A stretch of 39,810 nt of DNA from Flavobacteriaceae bacterium (lineage in GTDB: Bacteria; Bacteroidota; Bacteroidia; Flavobacteriales; Flavobacteriaceae), in NCBI GenBank assembly GCA_947451475.1, contig CANFZC010000018.1, positions 1 to 39,810 on the forward strand, read 5' to 3'. Shown here piece after piece: positions 31,628 through 39,799 of the stretch; the stretch's first letter is position 1; every line of letters starts with the position of its first letter. Made by a program: the position numbers and the translations under genes. The notes beneath the pieces were generated by a model. It worked only from the letters and a program-made list of their open reading frames with translations. It was not told the origin of the DNA and made no database searches.

Positions 31628-31635
31628 CAAATATA
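31628..31635 (-). promoter_or_regulatory. -7 box of T9SS gene C
   Basis: The minus strand reads TATATTTG, 22 bases before the ATG at 31606, the same spacing as gene B. Confidence 0.65.
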
Positions 31636-31784
31636 GTTGATTAATAGTTCACTAGCTCAACTAATTGTAAGATTTTTTAAAAGTATTTGGCATCCTAGTG
31701 TTGAAAGATGCTTCAGACGGATTACAAAATAGTAGCCTTTAAATTGTAGGAGTAGGGTGTAAGAAAGGACTGTTTGATAGCATT

Positions 31785-31826
31785 GGTAGGGCTTAGATAG
31801 GGCTTTGGGATAGGTTTGGGATAAGG
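31785..31826 (+). repeat. degenerate 11-bp periodic lead-in
   Basis: Reading in steps of 11 gives GGTAGGGCTTA, GATAGGGCTTT, GGGATAGGTTT and GGGATAAGGTT (the last overlapping the next element). The 11-base phase continues directly into the TAACTAT array. It looks like older, drifted units of the same period. Confidence 0.6.
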
Positions 31827-31881
31827 TTACTATGGCGTAACTATGAAGTAACCATGGAGTAACTATGGAGTAACGGGGTAG
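31827..31881 (+). repeat. 11-bp x5 repeat element, copy 2
   Basis: Fifty-five bases divide into TTACTATGGCG, TAACTATGAAG, TAACCATGGAG, TAACTATGGAG and TAACGGGGTAG. The layout equals copy 1 at 1261-1315: a TTACTAT first unit, three TAACTAT-type units and a TAAnnnGGTAG last unit. It lies about 190 bases upstream of the gene C promoter, in the opposite orientation to that gene. Confidence 0.88.
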
Positions 31882-32007
31882 TAGCGGTCAGAAAGAGTGG
31901 TGTAAGCTCAATAAATATAAGGGTTTGTTGCTTGGTTGCTGTTTTTATGGTTTTAGCGTTTCTTACAAATTTTTGTAGGAATGTTGTGGGAAGGTGTAAG
32001 AAATAGA

Positions 32008-32046
32008 AAAAAAGCGGCTGCACTTGAGTTAAGTACAGCCGCTTTT
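32008..32046 (-). terminator. terminator of T9SS gene D
   Basis: AAAAGCGGCTG (32010-32020) and CAGCCGCTTTT (32036-32046) pair, extended by ACTT/AAGT after one mismatch. On the minus strand it runs into T and lies 21 bases after the stop at 32067. Confidence 0.92.
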
Positions 32047-32066
32047 GATAGAAGGTTAGTTTCTTT

Positions 32067-35000
32067 TTATTGAATGATGAGTTTTTTGATTTGTTTGGTA
32101 TTGGATGCCGTCGTGATTTCTAAGAAATAGAGTCCTTTGGCCAGGTTTTGTAAGTCAACTGTTAGTTGGGAATGGTTGGTTTCGGTTAGTTGTTTTACTA
32201 GTTTTCCCGACACCTCGTAGAGCGCTAGGTTAGTAATGGTTTCATTTAGGCTATTGGTAATTTGCACCGAATTACTGGCTGGGTTGGGGTATAGTGTTAT
32301 GGTGTTTGCCGTAAACGAAGGATTTCCTAACGTTTGGAAGAACTCGGTGTTGCAGGTGTTGGTTACGATGGCGGGGTTGTAGTCGAAATATATCGCCGCT
32401 TTATTAGGAATAATGTCGCCTACTGTGTAGCCTGTTTTTGGTTTGATTTTGAAGTGCACATAGCCATGACTGCCGCTTGGATTATTTACGGTTGGTGGTA
32501 GGTTGATGTTGTAAAAATGCCAAGTGAGTTGGTTGCCTTCGCGTTTCGTATTTACGGTATGGCTGGCGCTGATCATTTCGAAGGTGCTTTCGTCTAAACC
32601 AGCATCTAGGATATCATCTACTCGGATGAATTGCGCATTGGCAGTACCCGTGTTTTCAAACTGAACTGTGTAATACAGGTAATCATTGTTATTAAAGTGG
32701 TCTAATCCAATTTTACCGCCATGGGATTCGCTTTTTTCGTTCGGGTCATAGGAGCCCACCACTACATGAGTTATAGTCGCGTTGTTATTGGAAAGATCAA
32801 CATCATTGGCGCAATCTATGGTTACCGAATTGGTTACTAATTGTCCTAAATTGACTGTTGGAATAGGAGGGATATTTACTACTACATAGATGGATCTGGA
32901 TTCAAATGGTGCTAAGTTGGTAAAGTTATAAGTAAACCCATTACTGGTGGCTACAGTCCCTGCTTGTGAGATGGAACTGATGGTGGTATTTGGGTCTTTG
33001 GTATAGGTAAGGGTGCCACTGGCAATTGGTTGTGTTCCATAGTTGCTGTAATAAAGGGTAATCACATTGGAAAAACCAGGAACGGGTTGCCCATTGGCAT
33101 AAATAGTACATTGCGCATCAAGGTGGGGTTGGGTTACCGTTATTGGAAAAAATAAGGAATTCGCTCCGCTACCGGTAGGTAATGTAATATTGTTGTGGCT
33201 TACTGTGCTTGCATAGTAGGCGTTTAGATTGCTATTAATCGTAAAGTTAATATCATAGGAATTGGTTGGATTGGCATCAAAAATGTAGTAGGAATCATTG
33301 TTGGCATACCCGTAAAGGTTGTTGCCGGAGTCGTTGATTTGGTATACAAAACTACCGTAAGGGAAGTTGATTTCGCCGCTATCTTTTACCCCATTATTGT
33401 TGCTGTCTAGAAAGGCGTTTAGCACTAAACTTTCAGCACATTCGGCGTTGTTTTGGCAATTGACCATGCAAAAATTAATCGGACTTGACCATTCCGAATA
33501 GCCCGCACAGATTGTACGTAAGTACACTTTGTAACATTGGTAAGGAGATAAGCCTGTTAGCACGAACGGATTAGCGGAGGCAAAGAAGCCTTGGCTATTT
33601 TGAGAGGGCTCAGGGGCATCAGTAGGGAGTAAAAGCACTTCATAACCTGCTGCATTTGAAATGGCGTCCCAACTGAGTGACACGGTAGTATCGGTTAGGT
33701 TGCTGACGGCTAAATTGGTTGGCGCATTACATAACTGCGGAATGCAATCTATGTTGGCGACCCAGCCTCCTGAATTTGTAGTACCATCACTTACAAACCG
33801 GAATGTCAAACAACCATTTACAGTATTAGAAGTAAAAGGTCCTGGAATCGTATTTCCCCAATAGCCACCGGCTAAGCCACCGGGTACATTTCCGCCCGGA
33901 TTGTTACTTGGAATAAGTGGCGCTGCGTTAGAAGTTCCATTATATACATAAAGAGCATCGTGTGTTGCTTCGGTGTTGAATGAGGTAAAGGTAACCGAAA
34001 CCGATTCTCCCGGATTCCATGGGCAAATTGTTGTGATGTAGTCGGCATTATCGGGGTAATTTCCAGTACTCCCCCCTTGGTCGGTGAAAGTACCCCCACA
34101 TCCGGTGTAGTCCAGTGTTACAAATGTGGCTGCATTAGACCATTCACTATAGGTAGTATTGCTGCATTCTGCTCTTACATAGACCTCAAAGGCCGTACTG
34201 GGGCTTAGACCCATAAGTAAAAACGGATTAACAGGGGCAACAACCCAACCTGTACTTTGGGCGGTAGGAGCGGGACTGCCAGCGGGTAGGAGTAAGATTT
34301 GCCATACCATTGCCATGCCGTTTTCGGTCCAGCTAATCATCGCTGAAGTTGCGGTTACGGATGAGGTTGTTACTTGCGTAGGCGGTACGCAAGCGGTGTT
34401 GCAATTTTGGGTGTGTAGTGTTAGTGTATTAATATTGGAGCAACCTGAAAAATTAGTCACTCGGGCATACAGTATTTGGTTTCCTGGAATAACGGTTGGG
34501 GTAAAGCTATTGTTTACAGGATTGCTATTGTTTTGGGCATCGGCTAGGGTAAGAAAATACGATACGGTGCTGTTAGGATCACCTCCTGTGATTTGTGTAT
34601 TCGCAGTGGTTAAGTCGTAGAGGGGTGCTGCTGCAGTGTCGCAAAAGTATAAAGATCCTTGATAGGCGATTGCAGGTTGTGCTACAGTTACCACTAATGT
34701 GGAATTGGTGGCACATTGCCCCGGGTCTGGAGTAAATGTATAAACACTAGTAACATTGGTCATCAGGGGAGGTGACCAAGTTCCTACGTAGCCATCCGCA
34801 GAAACAGTAGGAAGTGTTACATTATTATCCCCTGAGCAGATAGTAAAGGAACTGAAAAAGGGTGTGTTCATTTGCGTTACATAGAGTTCCATACCGGAAG
34901 TTGTAACCTCTGATGTTGCGGTGTTAAAGAAACGGATTCCAATGATTTGGTAATGGGGTACTGCATTGGAATAGGCCGCAGGATTTGCAATGACGTTGAC

Positions 35001-35219
35001 GTTATCGTTGGCCTCTCCAACGGAGGGGTGGAATGTAATCGTGTAAACATTGGGGTCTAAACCTAAGGCAGCAATCGGATTAGTGTTGACTAAATTAAAA
35101 GTCGCATAGCCGTTGCCGTTGTTGTCGCAAACATAATAGGGGGCTAGCAGACCAGGAGGCATTTGCCCGTAAGTAGTAAGAGATAATAAGAAAACTAGTA
35201 GGAGTAGTGCTTTTTTCAT
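32067..35219 (-). CDS. giant T9SS protein D: Ig-like head, FN3-CUB-FN3
   Basis: The product is 1050 aa. Signal peptide about 1-18 (MKKALLLLVFLLSLTTYG). Residues about 20-270 are gliding-motility-associated-style Ig-like beta modules (PYYVCDNNGNGYATFNL; DGYVGTWSPPL ... YTFTPDPGQC; FCDTAAAPLYDLTTANTQ). Then come FN3 (about 278-368), CUB (374-492, all four Cys) and FN3 (about 497-585). The common tail has DSNNNGVKDSGE (604-615), the DUF11-like part, SYDPNEKSESHG and a sorting domain ending in IKKLIIQ. FTPDPGQC is a motif common in large Bacteroidota surface and gliding proteins. Its leader differs from those of A-C, so it is an older relative by that measure. It has its own -7 box and terminator. 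Confidence 0.9.
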   Translation of the reverse strand: MKKALLLLVFLLSLTTYGQMPPGLLAPYYVCDNNGNGYATFNLVNTNPIAALGLDPNVYTITFHPSVGEANDNVNVIANPAAYSNAVPHYQIIGIRFFNTATSEVTTSGMELYVTQMNTPFFSSFTICSGDNNVTLPTVSADGYVGTWSPPLMTNVTSVYTFTPDPGQCATNSTLVVTVAQPAIAYQGSLYFCDTAAAPLYDLTTANTQITGGDPNSTVSYFLTLADAQNNSNPVNNSFTPTVIPGNQILYARVTNFSGCSNINTLTLHTQNCNTACVPPTQVTTSSVTATSAMISWTENGMAMVWQILLLPAGSPAPTAQSTGWVVAPVNPFLLMGLSPSTAFEVYVRAECSNTTYSEWSNAATFVTLDYTGCGGTFTDQGGSTGNYPDNADYITTICPWNPGESVSVTFTSFNTEATHDALYVYNGTSNAAPLIPSNNPGGNVPGGLAGGYWGNTIPGPFTSNTVNGCLTFRFVSDGTTNSGGWVANIDCIPQLCNAPTNLAVSNLTDTTVSLSWDAISNAAGYEVLLLPTDAPEPSQNSQGFFASANPFVLTGLSPYQCYKVYLRTICAGYSEWSSPINFCMVNCQNNAECAESLVLNAFLDSNNNGVKDSGEINFPYGSFVYQINDSGNNLYGYANNDSYYIFDANPTNSYDINFTINSNLNAYYASTVSHNNITLPTGSGANSLFFPITVTQPHLDAQCTIYANGQPVPGFSNVITLYYSNYGTQPIASGTLTYTKDPNTTISSISQAGTVATSNGFTYNFTNLAPFESRSIYVVVNIPPIPTVNLGQLVTNSVTIDCANDVDLSNNNATITHVVVGSYDPNEKSESHGGKIGLDHFNNNDYLYYTVQFENTGTANAQFIRVDDILDAGLDESTFEMISASHTVNTKREGNQLTWHFYNINLPPTVNNPSGSHGYVHFKIKPKTGYTVGDIIPNKAAIYFDYNPAIVTNTCNTEFFQTLGNPSFTANTITLYPNPASNSVQITNSLNETITNLALYEVSGKLVKQLTETNHSQLTVDLQNLAKGLYFLEITTASNTKQIKKLIIQ

Positions 35220-35241
35220 CGCGAGGGTTTTATTCGAAACC

Positions 35242-35249
35242 CAAATTTA
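35242..35249 (-). promoter_or_regulatory. -7 box of T9SS gene D
   Basis: The minus strand reads TAAATTTG, 23 bases before the ATG at 35219. Confidence 0.6.
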
Positions 35250-35337
35250 GCTGATTTAGAGCGAACTGCAAATTAATTATAGGAATTATTTTATTATCTC
35301 TTGGGTGGCTATGAAGCGACTGTTTATTTGGGTGGCT

Positions 35338-38300
35338 TTATTCTATTACTAGTTTTTTATTGAGTTTGTGATTAGTGCTTGTACTTATTTCCACAATATA
35401 AACCCCTTTGCTTAGGGTTGTAATATCCAAGCTAGTTTGGTTCGACGTTAGGTTTGATTTTGTCATTACTAAATTGCCTAGCACATCATAAATGGCTATT
35501 TGTGCCAGTAGTTCGCTAGTGTTTTTTAAATCAATGTGAACGGTATTGTGGGCAGGGTTAGGGAATAGCGCCGTATTGCTTTCTGTGAAGGTGGTGTTTG
35601 ATAATGGGGCAATAATATCCGTACTATAGTTATTGGTTGCTAGGGCTGAATTGTAATCAAAATAAATGGCTGCGGTATTGCTGAAGGTATCCCCAACAAC
35701 CAAGGAAGGTTTTATTTTTATTTTGAAGATGAGGTAGCCGTCGTTATGGGCATCATCGAAGGGTAGGTTGATGTTTTCGAAGATGAATTCTACTTGGTTT
35801 GTATTGGTGATTTTAGTTATAAAAGGTGCCGTTCCGCTGAGTGGGATTAGGCTATTTAGACCGAATTTGCTTGTATCAATAACGTCTTTTACTACTATGT
35901 TTTGTGCTATTGATGTGTTAGTGTTTTCAAATTTAATTTTATAATGTACATAAGATCCAATGGCAGTGGCTTCTAGTTTTGTTCCCTCCAAACAGATTTT
36001 GTTGTTGGCTTCTGAGGCGTTTACCACCGTTTGATTTAGGGTAGCGGTATTGTCACTAGGCGTTTCGTCAACATTGGCGGTAACGGTAGTGGTTAAATGG
36101 AATGTATCACCAATTTGTATGGCTGGGGATTCCAGTTGGGAGTTTAAGTTTAACACGAAAACTATTTCTCGTGATTCAAAAGGTTGGAGGTTTATAAAAC
36201 TCCATGACAGGGAATTAGTGGCTTGACTATTTGGGGCTGGGGTTGCTGAAACAAAGTCGGAGTTCCCGTCGTTGAACGCAAGGTTTACGGTACCGTTTTG
36301 TGCGTGCGTTCCTTTGTTTTTATAGCTTACTTTATAGGAAACGTCAAATCCGGGAATAGCGGTATCTAGGGGGATTAGCGTAATTTCTAAGTCGGCGTGG
36401 GTGCCGTTTGGTTCGATACAAAAGTTTTGTAAAAAAGGACTGGTTTGAGTTGGGAATGTTACGGAAGCCGAGCTTGGAGAAATAGTAAAATAGCTAGGGT
36501 TTTCAATGGCAGGAGTCACAGTATACGTTCCGGCTTGTACATCGTACTGATAGGCTCCGGAGGTATTTGCAACTAAATTTTCAATGGTACTGCCGTTACT
36601 GAAGGTAAGTTTTAGGGTTGGAAACGCAGTGTCTAGGGCATCACAGCCATTGGCATTTTCATCGTATTTGGTTGTTCCTTGGATGGTATAGAAGGGGCCT
36701 CCTGGGCTGAAACTACAATAGGAATTTACATGGCAGTTGGACAAGCTGTTATCGTCTATGGCATATTGAACGGATTCTATTTGGCCTTCGTCTGCGCAAA
36801 TGTATTGCAGGGAATCTAAACCATAGATCATTAAGAATTCATCAAGGCTACCGTTTTTGATAAACAAGCTGTTGAGTGGGTTGTCGTTTATGCCGCATGA
36901 CATTAGATTGGTTGAGCTGCTAAAATCTAGGGTTGTAATTTGATTGAAATCACAGTAGATGTCGATTAATTTGGGCAGGTGGCTGCAATCTAAGGATGTG
37001 ATTTGGTTATTTCTACAATATAGATAATTCAGTAATGGTAGGGTACCTAGTGCTAAAGAAGTTAGTTGGTTATTAGAACAAGTAATCGTTTTTAGGGTTG
37101 TTAAAGTCGAAAGGTTTAAGGTTGTAAGTTGGTTAAACGTACAAGACAGTTGTTCTAAGCTGCTTAGCCCTGTTGTATTAATGCTGGATAATGTATTGTT
37201 ATCACAGAGTAAGAATTTAAGGTGGGATAGATTAGTGACTGTAAGTGATGACAACAGGTTATTGGTACAATTCAATTGGACCAGCAGCGCAGCAGGATTC
37301 AGGGTTAAGGATGTTAGTAGATTATTGGAGCAACTTAGTTCAGACAGGTTTAGTAACGGATTTACATTTAAAGAAGTTAGTTGATTGTAGTCACAATGCA
37401 AAAAGGTTAGATTGAGTAAGGGAGCTACATTTAGCGTAGTCAATAGATTGTTGCTGCAATTGAAATTTACTAATGCCATTAGTGGCTGTACATTGAGGGA
37501 AGGCAATTGGTTGTTGTCGCAATTTAGCGTGGTCAAGTTGGTTAAGTTTGACACGTTTAGAGCGGTTAAACTATTATTGCTGCATTTTAGTTCTAAGAGG
37601 GTTGTCAGGTTGGATACATTAATGGCAGCTATCTGGTTGCTTTCACAATTAAGTTTCTGGATGGCTGTAAGTCCGGTTAGGTTCAGTCCCGTTAGCGCAT
37701 TAGTTCCGCAGTTTAGATCGATCAGGTTACTAAGGTTTGTTACATTTAAATTGCTTATTTGATTGTTCATGCAATAGAGCGTGTGCAGTTGCGATAAGTT
37801 TGATGCATTAAGATTGGTGAACATGTTATCATTAATGGCAAGATAATTCAATTGACTTAGGGTAGGTAAATCGATGGAGGTCATGGCGTTATTACCGCAA
37901 TCTAAATGCGTTAACTGCGGTAGTGTGCTGATGTCTAGGGCTGTTAATTGATCATCATTGCAAATTAGGGTTTGTAGGCTGGTCATTGCTGTTACATCTA
38001 GGATCCCCAGTGAATTAGAACTGCAGTCTAGCGACGTTAGGTTGGTTAAACTATTAAAATCGAAGGTTGACAAATCGTTTGAGGCACAATTTAAAATGTG
38101 TATGCTAGCTGCAGATACTGATAGATTATTTAAGAGATTATTGCCGCAATCTAGCCTTTGTAGTAAGGTTAAGGCTGCTAGGTCTGCTTGAGCTATGGCG
38201 TTATTTGAACAATTTAAAAATGTTAATTGTGTAAAATTGGCTATGCCTTGTAGAGAAGTAATCTGAGCGGTGCTTACATCTAAATAGGTTACTTGCGCTG

Positions 38301-38493
38301 CTTCACTGGTTTGTACTTGACCATCGTTATTAGCGTCTATTTTGAAATAGGTGCCCGACAGGTCTTTTGCTACTTGATTGTTAGGTGCAGCTGAAAGTAA
38401 TTTGGTTTTGAAATTAGTGTCGGGAATCGTTACTGTTTGTGCTTTCGTTAGTAATGAAAGCAGCAGCACTATATACAAAAAATGATTTTTCAT
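35338..38493 (-). CDS. giant T9SS protein E: 22 leucine-rich repeats
   Basis: The product is 1051 aa. Signal peptide about 1-18 (MKNHFLYIVLLLSLLTKA). A cap segment VTIPDTNFKTKLLS ... KIDANNDGQVQTSEA precedes about 22 leucine-rich repeats of 21 residues (about 93-550; consensus LxCxxNxLTxLxVxxLxxLxx). Nearly every repeat has Cys at the ladder position of LxCxxN. The tail resembles that of proteins A-D (EF-like YDENANGCD loop, DUF11-like part, DUF7619-like part without the DPND motif, sorting domain ending in NKKLVIE). The LRR solenoid should be a protein- or glycan-binding face outside the cell. No terminator is visible in the 118 bases to gene D, so readthrough into D is possible. Confidence 0.92.
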   Translation of the reverse strand: MKNHFLYIVLLLSLLTKAQTVTIPDTNFKTKLLSAAPNNQVAKDLSGTYFKIDANNDGQVQTSEAAQVTYLDVSTAQITSLQGIANFTQLTFLNCSNNAIAQADLAALTLLQRLDCGNNLLNNLSVSAASIHILNCASNDLSTFDFNSLTNLTSLDCSSNSLGILDVTAMTSLQTLICNDDQLTALDISTLPQLTHLDCGNNAMTSIDLPTLSQLNYLAINDNMFTNLNASNLSQLHTLYCMNNQISNLNVTNLSNLIDLNCGTNALTGLNLTGLTAIQKLNCESNQIAAINVSNLTTLLELKCSNNSLTALNVSNLTNLTTLNCDNNQLPSLNVQPLMALVNFNCSNNLLTTLNVAPLLNLTFLHCDYNQLTSLNVNPLLNLSELSCSNNLLTSLTLNPAALLVQLNCTNNLLSSLTVTNLSHLKFLLCDNNTLSSINTTGLSSLEQLSCTFNQLTTLNLSTLTTLKTITCSNNQLTSLALGTLPLLNYLYCRNNQITSLDCSHLPKLIDIYCDFNQITTLDFSSSTNLMSCGINDNPLNSLFIKNGSLDEFLMIYGLDSLQYICADEGQIESVQYAIDDNSLSNCHVNSYCSFSPGGPFYTIQGTTKYDENANGCDALDTAFPTLKLTFSNGSTIENLVANTSGAYQYDVQAGTYTVTPAIENPSYFTISPSSASVTFPTQTSPFLQNFCIEPNGTHADLEITLIPLDTAIPGFDVSYKVSYKNKGTHAQNGTVNLAFNDGNSDFVSATPAPNSQATNSLSWSFINLQPFESREIVFVLNLNSQLESPAIQIGDTFHLTTTVTANVDETPSDNTATLNQTVVNASEANNKICLEGTKLEATAIGSYVHYKIKFENTNTSIAQNIVVKDVIDTSKFGLNSLIPLSGTAPFITKITNTNQVEFIFENINLPFDDAHNDGYLIFKIKIKPSLVVGDTFSNTAAIYFDYNSALATNNYSTDIIAPLSNTTFTESNTALFPNPAHNTVHIDLKNTSELLAQIAIYDVLGNLVMTKSNLTSNQTSLDITTLSKGVYIVEISTSTNHKLNKKLVIE

Positions 38494-38513
38494 TAGGTTA
38501 CATATTTAACCCT

Positions 38514-38521
38514 CAAAAGTA
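38514..38521 (-). promoter_or_regulatory. -7 box of T9SS gene E
   Basis: The minus strand reads TACTTTTG, 21 bases before the ATG at 38493. Confidence 0.58.
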
Positions 38522-38554
38522 TAAAAAGTATAGAGCGGGTCTACTGACAGTAAA

Positions 38555-38603
38555 TAACTATAACGTTAAGAAATCGTAATGTAACTATGAAGTAATTGCA
38601 ATT
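38555..38603 (+). repeat. degenerate TAACTAT repeats
   Basis: TAACTATAACG (38555-38565), TTAAGAAATCG, a 5-base phase break, TAACTATGAAG (38582-38592) and TAATTGCAATT follow one another. The TAACTATGAAG unit is identical to the second unit of copy 2 and overlaps the stop codon of the flavoprotein gene (TAG, 38585-38587). It is a weaker member of the same repeat family. Confidence 0.45.
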
Positions 38604-39799
38604 GCCGCAATGTAGCCACTGGTCCATGCATTTTGAAAGTTGAATCCGCCTGTAATGGCGTCGATATTGACAATTTCGCCCGCAAAGAAGAGGTTGGTGT
38701 GGAGTTTGCTCTCCATGGTTTTGAAATTGATTTCTTTTAAATCGATTCCGCCTGCGGTTACGAATTCCTCTTTGAAGGTGCTTTTACCGTTGACTTGGAA
38801 CTGTCCGTTGGTGAGTTGGTTGGCCAGATCCGTTAGTTGTTTTTTGGACAAGTCGGCCCATTTGGATTCAGGCGTAATATTTGCTGCAAGCGCTAGGCTT
38901 TCCCATAGTCTGTTGGGGAAATCAAAAGGAGACTTTTTAGTTACTGTTTTCTTGGCGTGTTCTTGTTTGAGGACTTTTAGCAGGTCGATGGTTTCTTCAA
39001 AATCGCTTTCGTTTAGCCAGTTTACTTCTATCATAAACTGATAGTTTTTGGTTGCAAGTTCTCGTGCTCCCCAAGCGGAGAGTTTTAAAATTCCGGGTCC
39101 GCTCATTCCCCAGTGGGTGATTAATAGGGGTCCGGCAGCCTCTAATTTACTTCCTTTCACTTTGACCTTAGCTTGGGTAGACACCCCCATTAAGTCTTTG
39201 ATGCGAGGGTCTTTGATGTTGAAGGTAAATAAGGAAGGGACAGGGGGGATTATGGTATGATTTAGTCCTTGAAGCAGTTCCCATATTTTGGGATTGCTTC
39301 CGGTAGTCAGGATGAGTTTTTGGCAGGAGAAGGTTTCGGAATTGGTTTCCACTTTCCAGTAGTCGGTTCCTTTGAACAAGGATTGCACGCTTTGACTGGT
39401 TAGCACGTCTATTTTAAGTGCTTTAACGGCATTTAGAAAACAGTCAATGATGGTTTGTGAGCTATCGGAAGTGGGGAACATGCGACCATCTTCTTCTATT
39501 TTTAGGGAAACCCCGTGCCGTTCGAACCATTCTATGGTATCGCCCGAACAGAATTGATGGAACGGACCGCGAAGTTCTTTTTCGCCTCGAGGGTAGAATT
39601 TCACTAAATCATTAGGAATGAAACAAGCGTGGGTAACGTTGCAACGGCCACCACCTGATATGCGTACTTTTTCAAGGACCGATTTTCCACGTTCCAGTAT
39701 GGCTATTTTTAGTTTGGGATTGTTTTCAGCTATGTTGATGGCTGTAAAAAATCCGGCTGCCCCGCCTCCTACAATAAGTATGTCGTAGTTTGAATTCAT
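38585..39799 (-). CDS. HI0933-like FAD-dependent flavoprotein
   Basis: The product is 404 aa, the usual length. The dinucleotide fold is YDILIVGGGAAGFF (Gly11, Gly13, Gly16). The family marker ISGGGRCNVTHACF is followed by YPRGEKELRGPFHQF and EDGRMFPTSDSSQTI, and the C-terminal FAD-binding stretch FFAGEIVNIDAITGGFNFQNAWTSGYIAA closes the fold. Members (HI0933, YhiN, BaiN) are soluble flavoproteins; reported activities include oxidation of aminoacetone and a bile-acid step, so 'putative oxidoreductase' is as far as the sequence goes. The ATG at 39799 is near the window edge and no upstream promoter is visible. No terminator separates it from gene E. Confidence 0.92.
   Translation of the reverse strand: MNSNYDILIVGGGAAGFFTAINIAENNPKLKIAILERGKSVLEKVRISGGGRCNVTHACFIPNDLVKFYPRGEKELRGPFHQFCSGDTIEWFERHGVSLKIEEDGRMFPTSDSSQTIIDCFLNAVKALKIDVLTSQSVQSLFKGTDYWKVETNSETFSCQKLILTTGSNPKIWELLQGLNHTIIPPVPSLFTFNIKDPRIKDLMGVSTQAKVKVKGSKLEAAGPLLITHWGMSGPGILKLSAWGARELATKNYQFMIEVNWLNESDFEETIDLLKVLKQEHAKKTVTKKSPFDFPNRLWESLALAANITPESKWADLSKKQLTDLANQLTNGQFQVNGKSTFKEEFVTAGGIDLKEINFKTMESKLHTNLFFAGEIVNIDAITGGFNFQNAWTSGYIAAIAITS

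Larger units (their letters stand above)
31636..32007. other. gene-free region with 11-bp periodic repeats
   Basis: No convincing gene lies between the promoter of gene C and the terminator of gene D. A 60-codon minus-strand ORF (31841-32023) is made of repeat and terminator sequence and is not supported. The main content is an 11-bp phased stretch (31785-31883) that contains the five-unit element at 31827-31881. Positions 31636-31784 and 31884-32007 show nothing I can name. Confidence 0.6.

Noticed and set aside
31841..32023. 60-codon minus-strand ORF in the gap between genes C and D
   Set aside because: It is made from the repeat array and the terminator of gene D, is low in complexity, and has no promoter.
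35290..35337. Third TAACTAT-type array (GGCTATGAAGCGACTG) and duplicated GGGTGGCT
   Set aside because: One partial match and one 8-base duplication are within chance in this composition.
21470..38493. Antisense reading frames of 60-116 codons opposite the T9SS genes
   Set aside because: They are shadows of repetitive Thr/Asn/Ser-rich coding sequence, without promoters or family features.
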